Source: Candidatus Nomurabacteria bacterium CG_4_10_14_0_2_um_filter_30_12
GTDB lineage: Bacteria; Patescibacteriota; Minisyncoccia; Phycocordibacterales; UBA9973
Assembly: GCA_002792755.1 (NCBI GenBank)
Contig: PFOY01000041.1
Coordinates: 1-8,629, forward strand
Direction of reading: 5' to 3'
DNA length: 8,629 bases
Part shown: piece by piece, positions 7,636-8,629 of the stretch
How the letters are laid out: each line of letters opens with the position of its first letter
How positions within the stretch are numbered: the stretch's first letter is position 1
The notes under the pieces: model-generated
Told to the model about the DNA's origin: nothing
The model's input: only the letters and a program-made list of their open reading frames with translations
Databases searched by the model: none
Made by a program: the position numbers and the translations under genes

Positions 7636-7701
7636 TCTCTCTGAGTTGATTTGGATTATGATTACCTTTCTGAGCAAGATATCCAAATCAACTGAGAGAG
7701 A
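7636..7701. repeat. 21-bp inverted repeat with 24-bp spacer
   Basis: Bases 7636-7656 are the reverse complement of 7681-7701 with a single mismatch (7643 against 7694). The core AGTTGATTTGGAT is perfect over 13 bases. The spacer 7657-7680 is unpaired. There is no T-run after it, so it is not a standard intrinsic terminator. It could be a stable RNA hairpin or a recombination-type site. Confidence 0.85.
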
Positions 7702-7840
7702 AAGATAAGACCAAAGTTTTTCAAGTATTCCCCCAAGGTTACTATAAATTTAGGGACGGGCATTTTCTTTCGACCAGATTCCTTATTCACCAGTTTCCCT
7801 AACCTTAGTTTTATAAAAGGAGTCTTTCGACAGAGAGAGG

Positions 7841-7940
7841 TGAACGAAAAAAGCGGAGGGAGTGAAGCGAGCGAAACTTTTCCTTGTCTTTCCCAAGTTG
7901 AGCGAGCAAACGACCGAAGCGACTGGAGTGAACCGAACGA
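7841..7940 (+). repeat. Degenerate GAGCGA/GAACGA repeat tract
   Basis: Short variants of the words GAGCGA, GAACGA and GAAGCGA recur. The clearest pair is GGAGTGAAGCGAGCGA at 7859-7874 and GGAGTGAACCGAACGA at 7925-7940, identical at 14 of 16 positions. TGAACGAA at 7841 and TTGAGCGAGC near 7899 are related. The same word style continues into the 94-bp repeat and beyond (GGAGCGAAAGCGGA, GGGCGAGCGA). From memory such purine-rich CGA repeats are common in intergenic DNA of some CPR genomes. Confidence 0.55.
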
Positions 7941-8043
7941 TAGAGAAAGATGACCGAAATTAAAATTTCTGGAGTTTGACCGGTTGAGTAACTTCCGGTC
8001 AAGGGGCGACTGCTTGCCAGTCGGCCAACTCTCCTTCTCTATC
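7939..8043. other. Nested hairpin cluster
   Basis: GATAGAGA at 7939-7946 is the reverse complement of TCTCTATC at 8036-8043 and encloses two shorter perfect stems. These are TTGACCGG (7976-7983) with CCGGTCAA (7995-8002), loop 11, and CGACTG (8007-8012) with CAGTCG (8018-8023), loop 5. The nested arrangement looks like a three-way RNA junction, but no covariation can be judged from a single sequence. Confidence 0.45.
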
Positions 8044-8063
8044 TTTTCCTTCCCCTGTCTTCC

Positions 8064-8157
8064 TGCCGATTCCCCAAAAACTGAGAAGGTCTGAAAACCG
8101 CCGGAGCGAAAGCGGAGGCGGAAAGAAGCCCGAGCGGATCCCGACCCAGTCGGACGG
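8064..8157. repeat. Right copy of the 94-bp perfect inverted repeat
   Basis: This is the exact reverse complement of bases 1-94. Internally it can form a hairpin at 8101-8120 region with a GAAA tip and purine-purine internal loop, and a second small one, CCGAC (8141-8145) with GTCGG (8149-8153). Unlike the left copy it is followed by a further 472 bases of similar GC-rich DNA. If the repeat continues left of base 1, that part would match 8158 onward. Confidence 0.95.
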
Positions 8158-8227
8158 GAGCGAGGGCTGATAGCTCAGGGATGAAAGGTAGTCGGACAGG
8201 GCGAGCGACTAAGATAGTACATTAGTA

Positions 8228-8270
8228 TCCGCCGTATCCCGACCTAACTCATCAGTCGGGAGGAGGCGGA
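8228..8270. other. Two-part 13-bp hairpin with symmetric internal loop
   Basis: TCCGCC (8228-8233) pairs with GGCGGA (8265-8270), and TCCCGAC (8237-8243) pairs with GTCGGGA (8255-8261). The helices are separated by a 3-by-3 internal loop and capped by an 11-base loop. No T-run follows, so a terminator is unlikely. The symmetric architecture suggests an RNA structure. Confidence 0.6.
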
Positions 8271-8382
8271 GATGCCCGAGCGATTAGCGAGGGCGTGTTG
8301 TGTTTGAAAGTCTGACCGGCTGACAGAATGGCTAGTCAGTTGATTGAGTTGGTTGTGTGTCCGGCTGACTGACAGGTTGGCC

Positions 8383-8428
8383 GGTTGTCTGGTCTAACGC
8401 CGGAAGTTCCCCAGCCCCCCAGACAACC
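8383..8428. other. 10-bp perfect hairpin
   Basis: GGTTGTCTGG (8383-8392) is the exact reverse complement of CCAGACAACC (8419-8428), with a 26-base loop rich in C. It belongs to the same hairpin-dense tract. It sits inside a reading frame that I reject as a gene. There is no T-run after the right arm. Confidence 0.6.
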
Positions 8429-8593
8429 AAGGTCCTTACCCCCAAAGGTGGCAAACTCCTTAATGGTTGGCTCTGGTCGTCAGCGCTGCATAAGTCCCCA
8501 GCTCCCAGTTTTGAAGCTCGTCATGTCGCAAAAACAAATGCGAAGTGTCGCAATCACTGAAAGAAAAGTCTCGATTGTTTGGTTTATGAATTC

Positions 8594-8626
8594 TTGATAA
8601 AATAGGTTCGTAAGAAGTTATATAAT
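8594..8626 (+). promoter_or_regulatory. Possible promoter reading out of the window
   Basis: TATAAT at 8621-8626 (overlapping TATATA at 8619-8624) lies after TTGATA at 8594-8599. The spacing is 19 bp to TATATA or 21 bp to TATAAT, longer than ideal. The sequence turns AT-rich again here, and the pattern resembles the promoter at 127-155, so a gene probably begins just beyond the right edge. Confidence 0.35.
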
Positions 8627-8629
8627 TGC

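Larger units (their letters stand above)
7377..8629. other. Gene-poor, hairpin-rich, relatively GC-rich tract
   Basis: I find no convincing protein gene in these roughly 1.25 kb. Frames of 60-70 codons exist but begin with TTG or CTG-like starts, lack ribosome sites and give low-complexity or unpatterned proteins. The DNA contains many local inverted repeats listed separately. Another is AAGGTTA (7735-7741) with GGGA (7753-7756), against TCCCTAACCTT (7796-7806), in which one arm carries an inserted loop. The motif TCCCGACC (or its complement) recurs at 12-19, 7384-7391, 8139-8146 and 8237-8244. CCGGCTGAC occurs at 8316-8324, 8361-8369 and, on the minus strand, 2510-2518. Composition differs sharply from the AT-rich cluster. 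Structured RNA, a remnant region or a dispersed CPR-type repeat are all possible. Confidence 0.7.

Overview
The window looks like an accessory region of a small-genome, AT-rich bacterium. The best guess is a Patescibacteria (CPR) member, perhaps of the Microgenomates. The reasons are the short, tightly packed genes, promoters sitting almost on top of start codons, a secreted nuclease with a proline-rich linker, and a GC-rich hairpin-laden intergenic tract with GAGCGA-type degenerate repeats. This assignment is inference with low to moderate confidence. TGA is used as a stop and TGG for Trp, so the code appears standard.

Left part (1-2600): a 94-bp sequence at the extreme left edge recurs exactly, inverted, at 8064-8157. 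Next comes a two-gene operon with a strong, nearly leaderless promoter. It encodes a B12-binding-domain radical SAM enzyme (166-1584) and a nucleosidase of the MTA/SAH/5'-deoxyadenosine type (1587-2282), which can remove the by-products radical SAM chemistry makes. Converging on it is a 67-residue helix-turn-helix protein (2279-2482, minus). Its leader DNA folds into a compact set of hairpins with two GNRA tetraloops and a possible pseudoknot when read on the minus strand.

Centre (2734-6649): a very AT-rich, plus-strand, five-gene cluster starting at a TTGACA promoter. It encodes a 75-aa basic protein, a 672-aa GHKL-type ATPase, a 218-aa helical protein of unknown family, a 131-aa protein with three membrane segments, and a 192-aa TIR-like (DUF1863/ThsB-like) protein. 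The last four are joined by gaps of 2 bp or less or by an overlap. No ThsA-like NADase, SIR2, macro or SLOG partner is present, so this is not textbook Thoeris. The best hypothesis is an undescribed TIR-based defence system in which the ATPase and the helical protein sense or transduce, and the TIR and membrane proteins signal and kill.

Right part (6666-8629): a minus-strand pair encodes a SpoVT/AbrB-like protein (7172-7336) translationally coupled by ATGA to a membrane-anchored or secreted thermonuclease (6666-7175). From 7377 to the end there is no convincing gene. The tract is richer in GC and dense with inverted repeats: a multi-helix region at 7382-7592, a 21-bp stem at 7636-7701, degenerate CGA repeats, the right copy of the 94-bp repeat and several further hairpins. 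It may encode structured RNA. A possible promoter at the right edge points out of the window.
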